Source of the DNA: Phytopythium helicoides
Lineage: Eukaryota; Oomycota; Peronosporomycetes; Pythiales; Pythiaceae
Reading direction: 5' to 3'
NCBI GenBank assembly: GCA_024867545.1
Contig: JANFNE010000038.1
Span: 434,001-498,000, forward strand
DNA: 64,000 bases
Position 1 is the stretch's first letter. Every line of letters starts with the position of its first letter. Shown one piece after another: positions 52,438 through 63,953 of the stretch. The position numbers and the translations under genes are program-made. The notes under the pieces are model-generated. The model had not been told where the DNA came from. It worked only from the letters and a program-made list of their open reading frames with translations, and searched no databases.

Positions 52438-53268
52438 CCGCCTCTCTTCGCAGTCTCACTTGTCACCGTTTGCCCCTCTGTCTCCTCGTCTGCCTCCTCG
52501 TTCTTCTTGCTGACAACCTCCTGTCGAGCGGGCTCCTCGTCGGCCGGCAATTCTCGAGGAAATTCGCAACTCCCGCCGGCGGCTTACAGCCCTCGTGCTG
52601 TCAGCGCCAGCCCTTTTGCTCTCCGCTTCACATTCACAGCTGAGACTTGTTGTTCCTCCTGAGTCCTTTCGGTCCCACGCTGGCGTGCGGGTGCGTCCTC
52701 CTTGTCAGCTGCTCGACCCCGTTTCACCGGCTGGATCACTGCAGCCCCTCATTGTCCACATCCTCGCCGATGACGATGATCTCGCGCCCTGCCGGGTCCT
52801 GCGTGATCCGCCAGTCGTGCCACTCGCTACAGCGTTGTTACCCACAAACACATTGGCAACGTCTGGACTGGCGAATGTCCACTCAGTTTGGATCCCCCTT
52901 TGGACGCTTCGATATCCAACCAGCTGCCGACTGCTACCTCCACAAATGAACGAAGTCAATATCGTGGTGGATGGTGGTGGTGGTTACAGCTTGCTTGCTC
53001 CTACGACTGGACCTGCGCACCATTTGGCGGGTTTTCGAATGAGTGGTCTCTGCACGCCACCCCCTATTGTGCTCTACCCCTGCCTTGGCTCTGCAACTCT
53101 CCAAATCATCCTGTAGCAACGAAAATGTAGGTGCTAACAATTTCTTTGACTTAATTAAAGTATCGGATCTACTATCCCGAGCCATTTTCTATTATTGAAA
53201 ATTGTGTATCGTATCATACGACATAAAATTTAATCTCAGTCGTATCATACGACTTTGGGGATCAAGTG
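52438..53268. other. Unassigned DNA between retrotransposon and tRNA array
   Basis: 0.83 kb starting with the right target duplication (ccgcc, 52438-52442). Frames up to 173 codons are open but none shows a domain. The minus strand around 52700-53180 holds short protein-like stretches in two frames, suggesting a decayed gene or transposon. At 53209-53222 and 53240-53253 the 14 bp string TCGTATCATACGAC is repeated directly. Confidence 0.4.
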
Positions 53269-53304
53269 TTAAACTGGCGCCTAAGACCGCTCGGCCAATT
53301 GACC
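53269..53304 (-). pseudogene. Truncated tRNA-Leu(AAG), 5' half only
   Basis: The first 36 nt of the tRNA (acceptor 5' strand, D arm, 5' side of the anticodon stem and loop) match the array copies except for one T-to-A change on the plus strand at 53283. Similarity stops within the anticodon, so the 3' half and the internal B box are absent. It marks the left edge of the tandem array. Confidence 0.85.
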
Positions 53305-53844
53305 AGAATGATTGCAACACTTCACAATAAAACACATATATACAAACAAACACTACAAACACTACAAACAACACACACGAAACAACACAAACAACACACA
53401 CACCACAAAAACAACAAAAACAACAAAAACACACACACTTTTCAAAAACACTCAAAAACAACACCATATACACACCACACACAACACAACACACACCACG
53501 CTCACGACCCACACGACGCCGTCTGTGGTGGTCTTTGGCGACTCAGAATCAGCCTCGCATCCTCGCCAACCGATCGGCATCTCATCGCCACTGTCGCGTT
53601 TCGAGAGATCGAGAGATCGAGAGATCGAGAGATCGAGAGAGGTCGGAACGGCAAGAGACCAACTGTTGATAGGTGCATAGAGAGGCGATAAAAAACAATA
53701 CAACAAGCGCATGGCGATACGATGTAAGAAAAAAAGAAGGAGAGAAAGAAAGGACAAGAAATGGAATGGTGGGACCTCCGTGCAAAGAAGTAGCAGAGCA
53801 AGAGAGTGAGCGCGAGCGCGAGGTGTGTGGATGGAAAGAAAGGG

Positions 53845-53848
53845 AAAA
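53845..53848 (-). terminator. RNA polymerase III terminator (TTTT), first copy
   Basis: Four T on the minus strand, 5-8 nt past the 3' end of the tRNA. The same TCTCTTTTCCC context follows every complete copy in the array. Confidence 0.75.
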
Positions 53849-53852
53849 GAGA

Positions 53853-53932
53853 TGGCCAATGTGGGATTCGAACCCACGCCCTTTCAGACCAGTGCCTTAA
53901 ACTGGCGCCTTAGACCGCTCGGCCAATTGACC
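53853..53932 (-). tRNA. tRNA-Leu(AAG), array copy 1
   Basis: 80 nt, folded by eye: acceptor stem GGTCAAT with ATTGGCC, D arm GCC...GGC, anticodon stem CCAGT/ACTGG with loop TTAAGGC (anticodon AAG at 53896-53898, reading CUU), an 11 nt class II variable arm, T arm GTGGG TTCGAAT CCCAC and discriminator A73, which leucine tRNAs need. The A box TGGCCGAGCGG and B box GGTTCGAATCC are canonical. Upstream on the minus strand are CAA at -10 to -8 and TATATA at about -32 to -38, the external elements known for plant tRNA genes. No intron is present. All complete copies in the array look identical in these 80 bases. Confidence 0.95.
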
Positions 53933-54491
53933 AGAATGATTGCAACACTTCACAATAAAACACATATATACAAACAAACACTACAAACAACACAAACAAC
54001 ACACACGAAACAACACAAACAACACACACACCACAAACACACCACAAAAACAACAAAAACAACAAAAACACACACACTTTTCAAAAACACTCAAAAACAA
54101 CACCATATACACACCACACACAACACAACACACACCACGCTCACGACCCACACGACGCCGTCTGTGGTGGTCTTTGGCGACTCAGAATCAGCCTCGCATC
54201 CTCGCCAACCGATCGGCATCTCATCGCCACTGTCGCGTTTCGAGAGATCGAGAGATCGAGAGATCGAGAGATCGAGAGAGGTCGGAACGGCAAGAGACCA
54301 ACTGTTGATAGGTGCATAGAGAGGCGATAAAAAACAATACAACAAGCGCATGGCGATACGATGTAAGAAAAAAAGAAGGAGAGAAAGAAAGGACAAGAAA
54401 TGGAATGGTGGGACCTCCGTGCAAAGAAGTAGCAGAGCAAGAGAGTGAGCGCGAGCGCGAGGTGTGTGGATGGAAAGAAAGGGAAAAGAGA

Positions 54492-54571
54492 TGGCCAATG
54501 TGGGATTCGAACCCACGCCCTTTCAGACCAGTGCCTTAAACTGGCGCCTTAGACCGCTCGGCCAATTGACC
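54492..54571 (-). tRNA. tRNA-Leu(AAG), array copy 2
   Basis: Identical 80 nt gene, 639 bp from copy 1; its 5' flank is the long spacer form with the extra CACACCACAAA segment and four GAGAGATC units. Confidence 0.95.
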
Positions 54572-55130
54572 AGAATGATTGCAACACTTCACAATAAAAC
54601 ACATATATACAAACAAACAACACAAACACTACAAACAACACACACGAAACAACACAAACAACACACACACCACAAACACACCACAAAAACAACAAAAACA
54701 ACAAAAACACACACACTTTTCAAAAACACTCAAAAACAACACCATATACACACCACACACAACACAACACACACCACGCTCACGACCCACACGACGCCGT
54801 CTGTGGTGGTCTTTGGCGACTCAGAATCAGCCTCGCATCCTCGCCAACCGATCGGCATCTCATCGCCACTGTCGCGTTTCGAGAGATCGAGAGATCGAGA
54901 GATCGAGAGATCGAGAGAGGTCGGAACGGCAAGAGACCAACTGTTGATAGGTGCATAGAGAGGCGATAAAAAACAATACAACAAGCGCATGGCGATACGA
55001 TGTAAGAAAAAAAGAAGGAGAGAAAGAAAGGACAAGAAATGGAATGGTGGGACCTCCGTGCAAAGAAGTAGCAGAGCAAGAGAGTGAGCGCGAGCGCGAG
55101 GTGTGTGGATGGAAAGAAAGGGAAAAGAGA

Positions 55131-55210
55131 TGGCCAATGTGGGATTCGAACCCACGCCCTTTCAGACCAGTGCCTTAAACTGGCGCCTTAGACCGCTCGG
55201 CCAATTGACC
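55131..55210 (-). tRNA. tRNA-Leu(AAG), array copy 3
   Basis: Identical gene; its 5' flank is the shorter 628 bp unit form lacking the extra CACACCACAAA segment. Confidence 0.95.
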
Positions 55211-55758
55211 AGAATGATTGCAACACTTCACAATAAAACACATATATACAAACAAACAACACAAACACTACAAACAACACACACGAAACAACACAAACAA
55301 CACACACACCACAAAAACAACAAAAACAACAAAAACACACACACTTTTCAAAAACACTCAAAAACAACACCATATACACACCACACACAACACAACACAC
55401 ACCACGCTCACGACCCACACGACGCCGTCTGTGGTGGTCTTTGGCGACTCAGAATCAGCCTCGCATCCTCGCCAACCGATCGGCATCTCATCGCCACTGT
55501 CGCGTTTCGAGAGATCGAGAGATCGAGAGATCGAGAGATCGAGAGAGGTCGGAACGGCAAGAGACCAACTGTTGATAGGTGCATAGAGAGGCGATAAAAA
55601 ACAATACAACAAGCGCATGGCGATACGATGTAAGAAAAAAAGAAGGAGAGAAAGAAAGGACAAGAAATGGAATGGTGGGACCTCCGTGCAAAGAAGTAGC
55701 AGAGCAAGAGAGTGAGCGCGAGCGCGAGGTGTGTGGATGGAAAGAAAGGGAAAAGAGA

Positions 55759-55838
55759 TGGCCAATGTGGGATTCGAACCCACGCCCTTTCAGACCAGTG
55801 CCTTAAACTGGCGCCTTAGACCGCTCGGCCAATTGACC
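55759..55838 (-). tRNA. tRNA-Leu(AAG), array copy 4
   Basis: Identical gene in a 628 bp unit; four GAGAGATC units in the adjoining spacer. Confidence 0.95.
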
Positions 55839-56386
55839 AGAATGATTGCAACACTTCACAATAAAACACATATATACAAACAAACAACACAAACACTACA
55901 AACAACACACACGAAACAACACAAACAACACACACACCACAAAAACAACAAAAACAACAAAAACACACACACTTTTCAAAAACACTCAAAAACAACACCA
56001 TATACACACCACACACAACACAACACACACCACGCTCACGACCCACACGACGCCGTCTGTGGTGGTCTTTGGCGACTCAGAATCAGCCTCGCATCCTCGC
56101 CAACCGATCGGCATCTCATCGCCACTGTCGCGTTTCGAGAGATCGAGAGATCGAGAGATCGAGAGATCGAGAGAGGTCGGAACGGCAAGAGACCAACTGT
56201 TGATAGGTGCATAGAGAGGCGATAAAAAACAATACAACAAGCGCATGGCGATACGATGTAAGAAAAAAAGAAGGAGAGAAAGAAAGGACAAGAAATGGAA
56301 TGGTGGGACCTCCGTGCAAAGAAGTAGCAGAGCAAGAGAGTGAGCGCGAGCGCGAGGTGTGTGGATGGAAAGAAAGGGAAAAGAGA

Positions 56387-56466
56387 TGGCCAATGTGGGA
56401 TTCGAACCCACGCCCTTTCAGACCAGTGCCTTAAACTGGCGCCTTAGACCGCTCGGCCAATTGACC
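56387..56466 (-). tRNA. tRNA-Leu(AAG), array copy 5
   Basis: Identical gene; the adjoining spacer has a private A-to-G change (ACAGCACAC near 56650). Confidence 0.95.
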
Positions 56467-57014
56467 AGAATGATTGCAACACTTCACAATAAAACACATA
56501 TATACAAACAAACACTACAAACAACACAAACAACACACACGAAACAACACAAACAACACACACACCACAAAAACAACAAAAACAACAAAAACACACACAC
56601 TTTTCAAAAACACTCAAAAACAACACCATATACACACCACACACAACACAGCACACACCACGCTCACGACCCACACGACGCCGTCTGTGGTGGTCTTTGG
56701 CGACTCAGAATCAGCCTCGCATCCTCGCCAACCGATCGGCATCTCATCGCCACTGTCGCGTTTCGAGAGATCGAGAGATCGAGAGATCGAGAGATCGAGA
56801 GAGGTCGGAACGGCAAGAGACCAACTGTTGATAGGTGCATAGAGAGGCGATAAAAAACAATACAACAAGCGCATGGCGATACGATGTAAGAAAAAAAGAA
56901 GGAGAGAAAGAAAGGACAAGAAATGGAATGGTGGGACCTCCGTGCAAAGAAGTAGCAGAGCAAGAGAGTGAGCGCGAGCGCGAGGTGTGTGGATGGAAAG
57001 AAAGGGAAAAGAGA

Positions 57015-57094
57015 TGGCCAATGTGGGATTCGAACCCACGCCCTTTCAGACCAGTGCCTTAAACTGGCGCCTTAGACCGCTCGGCCAATTGACC
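57015..57094 (-). tRNA. tRNA-Leu(AAG), array copy 6
   Basis: Identical gene; the spacer to its right carries AAAAAAGGAAGG and GGAGAAGAAATGG variants that recur beside copy 11. Confidence 0.95.
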
Positions 57095-57653
57095 AGAATG
57101 ATTGCAACACTTCACAATAAAACACATATATACAAACAAACACTACAAACAACACAAACAACACACACGAAACAACACAAACAACACACACACCACAAAC
57201 ACACCACAAAAACAACAAAAACAACAAAAACACACACACTTTTCAAAAACACTCAAAAACAACACCATATACACACCACACACAACACAACACACACCAC
57301 GCTCACGACCCACACGACGCCGTCTGTGGTGGTCTTTGGCGACTCAGAATCAGCCTCGCATCCTCGCCAACCGATCGGCATCTCATCGCCACTGTCGCGT
57401 TTCGAGAGATCGAGAGATCGAGAGATCGAGAGATCGAGAGAGGTCGGAACGGCAAGAGACCAACTGTTGATAGGTGCATAGAGAGGCGATAAAAAACAAT
57501 ACAACAAGCGCATGGCGATACGATGTAAGAAAAAAGGAAGGAGAGAAAGAAAGGAGAAGAAATGGAATGGTGGGACCTCCGTGCAAAGAAGTAGCAGAGC
57601 AAGAGAGTGAGCGCGAGCGCGAGGTGTGTGGATGGAAAGAAAGGGAAAAGAGA

Positions 57654-57733
57654 TGGCCAATGTGGGATTCGAACCCACGCCCTTTCAGACCAGTGCCTTA
57701 AACTGGCGCCTTAGACCGCTCGGCCAATTGACC
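57654..57733 (-). tRNA. tRNA-Leu(AAG), array copy 7
   Basis: Identical gene in a 628 bp unit; the spacer keeps AAAAAAGGAAGG but reverts to GGACAAGAAATGG. Confidence 0.95.
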
Positions 57734-58281
57734 AGAATGATTGCAACACTTCACAATAAAACACATATATACAAACAAACAACACAAACACTACAAACAA
57801 CACACACGAAACAACACAAACAACACACACACCACAAAAACAACAAAAACAACAAAAACACACACACTTTTCAAAAACACTCAAAAACAACACCATATAC
57901 ACACCACACACAACACAACACACACCACGCTCACGACCCACACGACGCCGTCTGTGGTGGTCTTTGGCGACTCAGAATCAGCCTCGCATCCTCGCCAACC
58001 GATCGGCATCTCATCGCCACTGTCGCGTTTCGAGAGATCGAGAGATCGAGAGATCGAGAGATCGAGAGAGGTCGGAACGGCAAGAGACCAACTGTTGATA
58101 GGTGCATAGAGAGGCGATAAAAAACAATACAACAAGCGCATGGCGATACGATGTAAGAAAAAAGGAAGGAGAGAAAGAAAGGACAAGAAATGGAATGGTG
58201 GGACCTCCGTGCAAAGAAGTAGCAGAGCAAGAGAGTGAGCGCGAGCGCGAGGTGTGTGGATGGAAAGAAAGGGAAAAGAGA

Positions 58282-58361
58282 TGGCCAATGTGGGATTCGA
58301 ACCCACGCCCTTTCAGACCAGTGCCTTAAACTGGCGCCTTAGACCGCTCGGCCAATTGACC
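58282..58361 (-). tRNA. tRNA-Leu(AAG), array copy 8
   Basis: Identical gene in a long 639 bp unit. Confidence 0.95.
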
Positions 58362-58920
58362 AGAATGATTGCAACACTTCACAATAAAACACATATATAC
58401 AAACAAACACTACAAACAACACAAACAACACACACGAAACAACACAAACAACACACACACCACAAACACACCACAAAAACAACAAAAACAACAAAAACAC
58501 ACACACTTTTCAAAAACACTCAAAAACAACACCATATACACACCACACACAACACAACACACACCACGCTCACGACCCACACGACGCCGTCTGTGGTGGT
58601 CTTTGGCGACTCAGAATCAGCCTCGCATCCTCGCCAACCGATCGGCATCTCATCGCCACTGTCGCGTTTCGAGAGATCGAGAGATCGAGAGATCGAGAGA
58701 TCGAGAGAGGTCGGAACGGCAAGAGACCAACTGTTGATAGGTGCATAGAGAGGCGATAAAAAACAATACAACAAGCGCATGGCGATACGATGTAAGAAAA
58801 AAAGAAGGAGAGAAAGAAAGGACAAGAAATGGAATGGTGGGACCTCCGTGCAAAGAAGTAGCAGAGCAAGAGAGTGAGCGCGAGCGCGAGGTGTGTGGAT
58901 GGAAAGAAAGGGAAAAGAGA

Positions 58921-59000
58921 TGGCCAATGTGGGATTCGAACCCACGCCCTTTCAGACCAGTGCCTTAAACTGGCGCCTTAGACCGCTCGGCCAATTGACC
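58921..59000 (-). tRNA. tRNA-Leu(AAG), array copy 9
   Basis: Identical gene; the adjoining spacer has only three GAGAGATC units, giving a 620 bp period. Confidence 0.95.
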
Positions 59001-59540
59001 AGAATGATTGCAACACTTCACAATAAAACACATATATACAAACAAACAACACAAACACTACAAACAACACACACGAAACAACACAAACAACACACACACC
59101 ACAAAAACAACAAAAACAACAAAAACACACACACTTTTCAAAAACACTCAAAAACAACACCATATACACACCACACACAACACAACACACACCACGCTCA
59201 CGACCCACACGACGCCGTCTGTGGTGGTCTTTGGCGACTCAGAATCAGCCTCGCATCCTCGCCAACCGATCGGCATCTCATCGCCACTGTCGCGTTTCGA
59301 GAGATCGAGAGATCGAGAGATCGAGAGAGGTCGGAACGGCAAGAGACCAACTGTTGATAGGTGCATAGAGAGGCGATAAAAAACAATACAACAAGCGCAT
59401 GGCGATACGATGTAAGAAAAAAAGAAGGAGAGAAAGAAAGGACAAGAAATGGAATGGTGGGACCTCCGTGCAAAGAAGTAGCAGAGCAAGAGAGTGAGCG
59501 CGAGCGCGAGGTGTGTGGATGGAAAGAAAGGGAAAAGAGA

Positions 59541-59620
59541 TGGCCAATGTGGGATTCGAACCCACGCCCTTTCAGACCAGTGCCTTAAACTGGCGCCTTA
59601 GACCGCTCGGCCAATTGACC
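59541..59620 (-). tRNA. tRNA-Leu(AAG), array copy 10
   Basis: Identical gene; the spacer to its right is the shortest, with a single GAGAGATC unit and one A lost near 59985 (603 bp period). Confidence 0.95.
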
Positions 59621-60143
59621 AGAATGATTGCAACACTTCACAATAAAACACATATATACAAACAAACAACACAAACACTACAAACAACACACACGAAACA
59701 ACACAAACAACACACACACCACAAAAACAACAAAAACAACAAAAACACACACACTTTTCAAAAACACTCAAAAACAACACCATATACACACCACACACAA
59801 CACAACACACACCACGCTCACGACCCACACGACGCCGTCTGTGGTGGTCTTTGGCGACTCAGAATCAGCCTCGCATCCTCGCCAACCGATCGGCATCTCA
59901 TCGCCACTGTCGCGTTTCGAGAGATCGAGAGAGGTCGGAACGGCAAGAGACCAACTGTTGATAGGTGCATAGAGAGGCGATAAAAACAATACAACAAGCG
60001 CATGGCGATACGATGTAAGAAAAAAAGAAGGAGAGAAAGAATGGACAAGAAATGGAATGGTGGGACCTCCGTGCAAAGAAGTAGCAGAGCAAGAGAGTGA
60101 GCGCGAGCGCGAGGTGTGTGGATGGAAAGAAAGGGAAAAGAGA

Positions 60144-60223
60144 TGGCCAATGTGGGATTCGAACCCACGCCCTTTCAGACCAGTGCCTTAAACTGGCGCC
60201 TTAGACCGCTCGGCCAATTGACC
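60144..60223 (-). tRNA. tRNA-Leu(AAG), array copy 11
   Basis: Identical gene; its right spacer repeats the variant set seen beside copy 6, evidence of block duplication. Confidence 0.95.
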
Positions 60224-60782
60224 AGAATGATTGCAACACTTCACAATAAAACACATATATACAAACAAACACTACAAACAACACAAACAACACACACGAA
60301 ACAACACAAACAACACACACACCACAAACACACCACAAAAACAACAAAAACAACAAAAACACACACACTTTTCAAAAACACTCAAAAACAACACCATATA
60401 CACACCACACACAACACAACACACACCACGCTCACGACCCACACGACGCCGTCTGTGGTGGTCTTTGGCGACTCAGAATCAGCCTCGCATCCTCGCCAAC
60501 CGATCGGCATCTCATCGCCACTGTCGCGTTTCGAGAGATCGAGAGATCGAGAGATCGAGAGATCGAGAGAGGTCGGAACGGCAAGAGACCAACTGTTGAT
60601 AGGTGCATAGAGAGGCGATAAAAAACAATACAACAAGCGCATGGCGATACGATGTAAGAAAAAAGGAAGGAGAGAAAGAAAGGAGAAGAAATGGAATGGT
60701 GGGACCTCCGTGCAAAGAAGTAGCAGAGCAAGAGAGTGAGCGCGAGCGCGAGGTGTGTGGATGGAAAGAAAGGGAAAAGAGA

Positions 60783-60862
60783 TGGCCAATGTGGGATTCG
60801 AACCCACGCCCTTTCAGACCAGTGCCTTAAACTGGCGCCTTAGACCGCTCGGCCAATTGACC
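60783..60862 (-). tRNA. tRNA-Leu(AAG), array copy 12
   Basis: Identical gene; the spacer has an intermediate CA-tract form (CACCACACACACCAC) and three GAGAGATC units. Confidence 0.95.
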
Positions 60863-61411
60863 AGAATGATTGCAACACTTCACAATAAAACACATATATA
60901 CAAACAAACACTACAAACAACACAAACAACACACACGAAACAACACAAACAACACACACACCACACACACCACAAAAACAACAAAAACAACAAAAACACA
61001 CACACTTTTCAAAAACACTCAAAAACAACACCATATACACACCACACACAACACAACACACACCACGCTCACGACCCACACGACGCCGTCTGTGGTGGTC
61101 TTTGGCGACTCAGAATCAGCCTCGCATCCTCGCCAACCGATCGGCATCTCATCGCCACTGTCGCGTTTCGAGAGATCGAGAGATCGAGAGATCGAGAGAG
61201 GTCGGAACGGCAAGAGACCAACTGTTGATAGGTGCATAGAGAGGCGATAAAAAACAATACAACAAGCGCATGGCGATACGATGTAAGAAAAAAGGAAGGA
61301 GAGAAAGAAAGGACAAGAAATGGAATGGTGGGACCTCCGTGCAAAGAAGTAGCAGAGCAAGAGAGTGAGCGCGAGCGCGAGGTGTGTGGATGGAAAGAAA
61401 GGGAAAAGAGA

Positions 61412-61491
61412 TGGCCAATGTGGGATTCGAACCCACGCCCTTTCAGACCAGTGCCTTAAACTGGCGCCTTAGACCGCTCGGCCAATTGACC
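61412..61491 (-). tRNA. tRNA-Leu(AAG), array copy 13
   Basis: Identical gene; long CA-tract form with three GAGAGATC units (631 bp period). Confidence 0.95.
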
Positions 61492-62042
61492 AGAATGATT
61501 GCAACACTTCACAATAAAACACATATATACAAACAAACACTACAAACAACACAAACAACACACACGAAACAACACAAACAACACACACACCACAAACACA
61601 CCACAAAAACAACAAAAACAACAAAAACACACACACTTTTCAAAAACACTCAAAAACAACACCATATACACACCACACACAACACAACACACACCACGCT
61701 CACGACCCACACGACGCCGTCTGTGGTGGTCTTTGGCGACTCAGAATCAGCCTCGCATCCTCGCCAACCGATCGGCATCTCATCGCCACTGTCGCGTTTC
61801 GAGAGATCGAGAGATCGAGAGATCGAGAGAGGTCGGAACGGCAAGAGACCAACTGTTGATAGGTGCATAGAGAGGCGATAAAAAACAATACAACAAGCGC
61901 ATGGCGATACGATGTAAGAAAAAAGGAAGGAGAGAAAGAAAGGACAAGAAATGGAATGGTGGGACCTCCGTGCAAAGAAGTAGCAGAGCAAGAGAGTGAG
62001 CGCGAGCGCGAGGTGTGTGGATGGAAAGAAAGGGAAAAGAGA

Positions 62043-62122
62043 TGGCCAATGTGGGATTCGAACCCACGCCCTTTCAGACCAGTGCCTTAAACTGGCGCCT
62101 TAGACCGCTCGGCCAATTGACC
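62043..62122 (-). tRNA. tRNA-Leu(AAG), array copy 14
   Basis: Identical gene; begins a run of three spacers sharing CACTGCAAACAAC and an extra ACACAAACA unit. Confidence 0.95.
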
Positions 62123-62679
62123 AGAATGATTGCAACACTTCACAATAAAACACATATATACAAACAAACACTGCAAACAACACAAACAACACAAACAACA
62201 CACACGAAACAACACAAACAACACACACACCACAAAAACAACAAAAACAACAAAAACACACACACTTTTCAAAAACACTCAAAAACAACACCATATACAC
62301 ACCACACACAACACAACACACACCACGCTCACGACCCACACGACGCCGTCTGTGGTGGTCTTTGGCGACTCAGAATCAGCCTCGCATCCTCGCCAACCGA
62401 TCGGCATCTCATCGCCACTGTCGCGTTTCGAGAGATCGAGAGATCGAGAGATCGAGAGATCGAGAGAGGTCGGAACGGCAAGAGACCAACTGTTGATAGG
62501 TGCATAGAGAGGCGATAAAAAACAATACAACAAGCGCATGGCGATACGATGTAAGAAAAAAAGAAGGAGAGAAAGAAAGGACAAGAAATGGAATGGTGGG
62601 ACCTCCGTGCAAAGAAGTAGCAGAGCAAGAGAGTGAGCGCGAGCGCGAGGTGTGTGGATGGAAAGAAAGGGAAAAGAGA

Positions 62680-62759
62680 TGGCCAATGTGGGATTCGAAC
62701 CCACGCCCTTTCAGACCAGTGCCTTAAACTGGCGCCTTAGACCGCTCGGCCAATTGACC
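62680..62759 (-). tRNA. tRNA-Leu(AAG), array copy 15
   Basis: Identical gene; the spacer shares the copy-14 variants and has a small deletion in the AG-rich tract near 63205. Confidence 0.95.
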
Positions 62760-63315
62760 AGAATGATTGCAACACTTCACAATAAAACACATATATACAA
62801 ACAAACACTGCAAACAACACAAACAACACAAACAACACACACGAAACAACACAAACAACACACACACCACAAAAACAACAAAAACAACAAAAACACACAC
62901 ACTTTTCAAAAACACTCAAAAACAACACCATATACACACCACACACAACACAACACACACCACGCTCACGACCCACACGACGCCGTCTGTGGTGGTCTTT
63001 GGCGACTCAGAATCAGCCTCGCATCCTCGCCAACCGATCGGCATCTCATCGCCACTGTCGCGTTTCGAGAGATCGAGAGATCGAGAGATCGAGAGATCGA
63101 GAGAGGTCGGAACGGCAAGAGACCAACTGTTGATAGGTGCATAGAGAGGCGATAAAAAACAATACAACAAGCGCATGGCGATACGATGTAAGAAAAAAAG
63201 AAGGAGAGAAGAAAGGACAAGAAATGGAATGGTGGGACCTCCGTGCAAAGAAGTAGCAGAGCAAGAGAGTGAGCGCGAGCGCGAGGTGTGTGGATGGAAA
63301 GAAAGGGAAAAGAGA

Positions 63316-63395
63316 TGGCCAATGTGGGATTCGAACCCACGCCCTTTCAGACCAGTGCCTTAAACTGGCGCCTTAGACCGCTCGGCCAATTGACC
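63316..63395 (-). tRNA. tRNA-Leu(AAG), array copy 16
   Basis: Identical gene; the spacer shares the copy-14 variants and has a one-base insertion (CAGCACTCGC near 63653). Confidence 0.95.
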
Positions 63396-63953
63396 AGAAT
63401 GATTGCAACACTTCACAATAAAACACATATATACAAACAAACACTGCAAACAACACAAACAACACAAACAACACACACGAAACAACACAAACAACACACA
63501 CACCACAAAAACAACAAAAACAACAAAAACACACACACTTTTCAAAAACACTCAAAAACAACACCATATACACACCACACACAACACAACACACACCACG
63601 CTCACGACCCACACGACGCCGTCTGTGGTGGTCTTTGGCGACTCAGAATCAGCACTCGCATCCTCGCCAACCGATCGGCATCTCATCGCCACTGTCGCGT
63701 TTCGAGAGATCGAGAGATCGAGAGATCGAGAGATCGAGAGAGGTCGGAACGGCAAGAGACCAACTGTTGATAGGTGCATAGAGAGGCGATAAAAAACAAT
63801 ACAACAAGCGCATGGCGATACGATGTAAGAAAAAAAGAAGGAGAGAAAGAAAGGACAAGAAATGGAATGGTGGGACCTCCGTGCAAAGAAGTAGCAGAGC
63901 AAGAGAGTGAGCGCGAGCGCGAGGTGTGTGGATGGAAAGAAAGGGAAAAGAGA

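Noticed and set aside
52595..53116. 173-codon ORF between retrotransposon and array
   Set aside because: No domain, coding bias or start context; the opposite strand has equally open fragments, fitting decayed repeat DNA.
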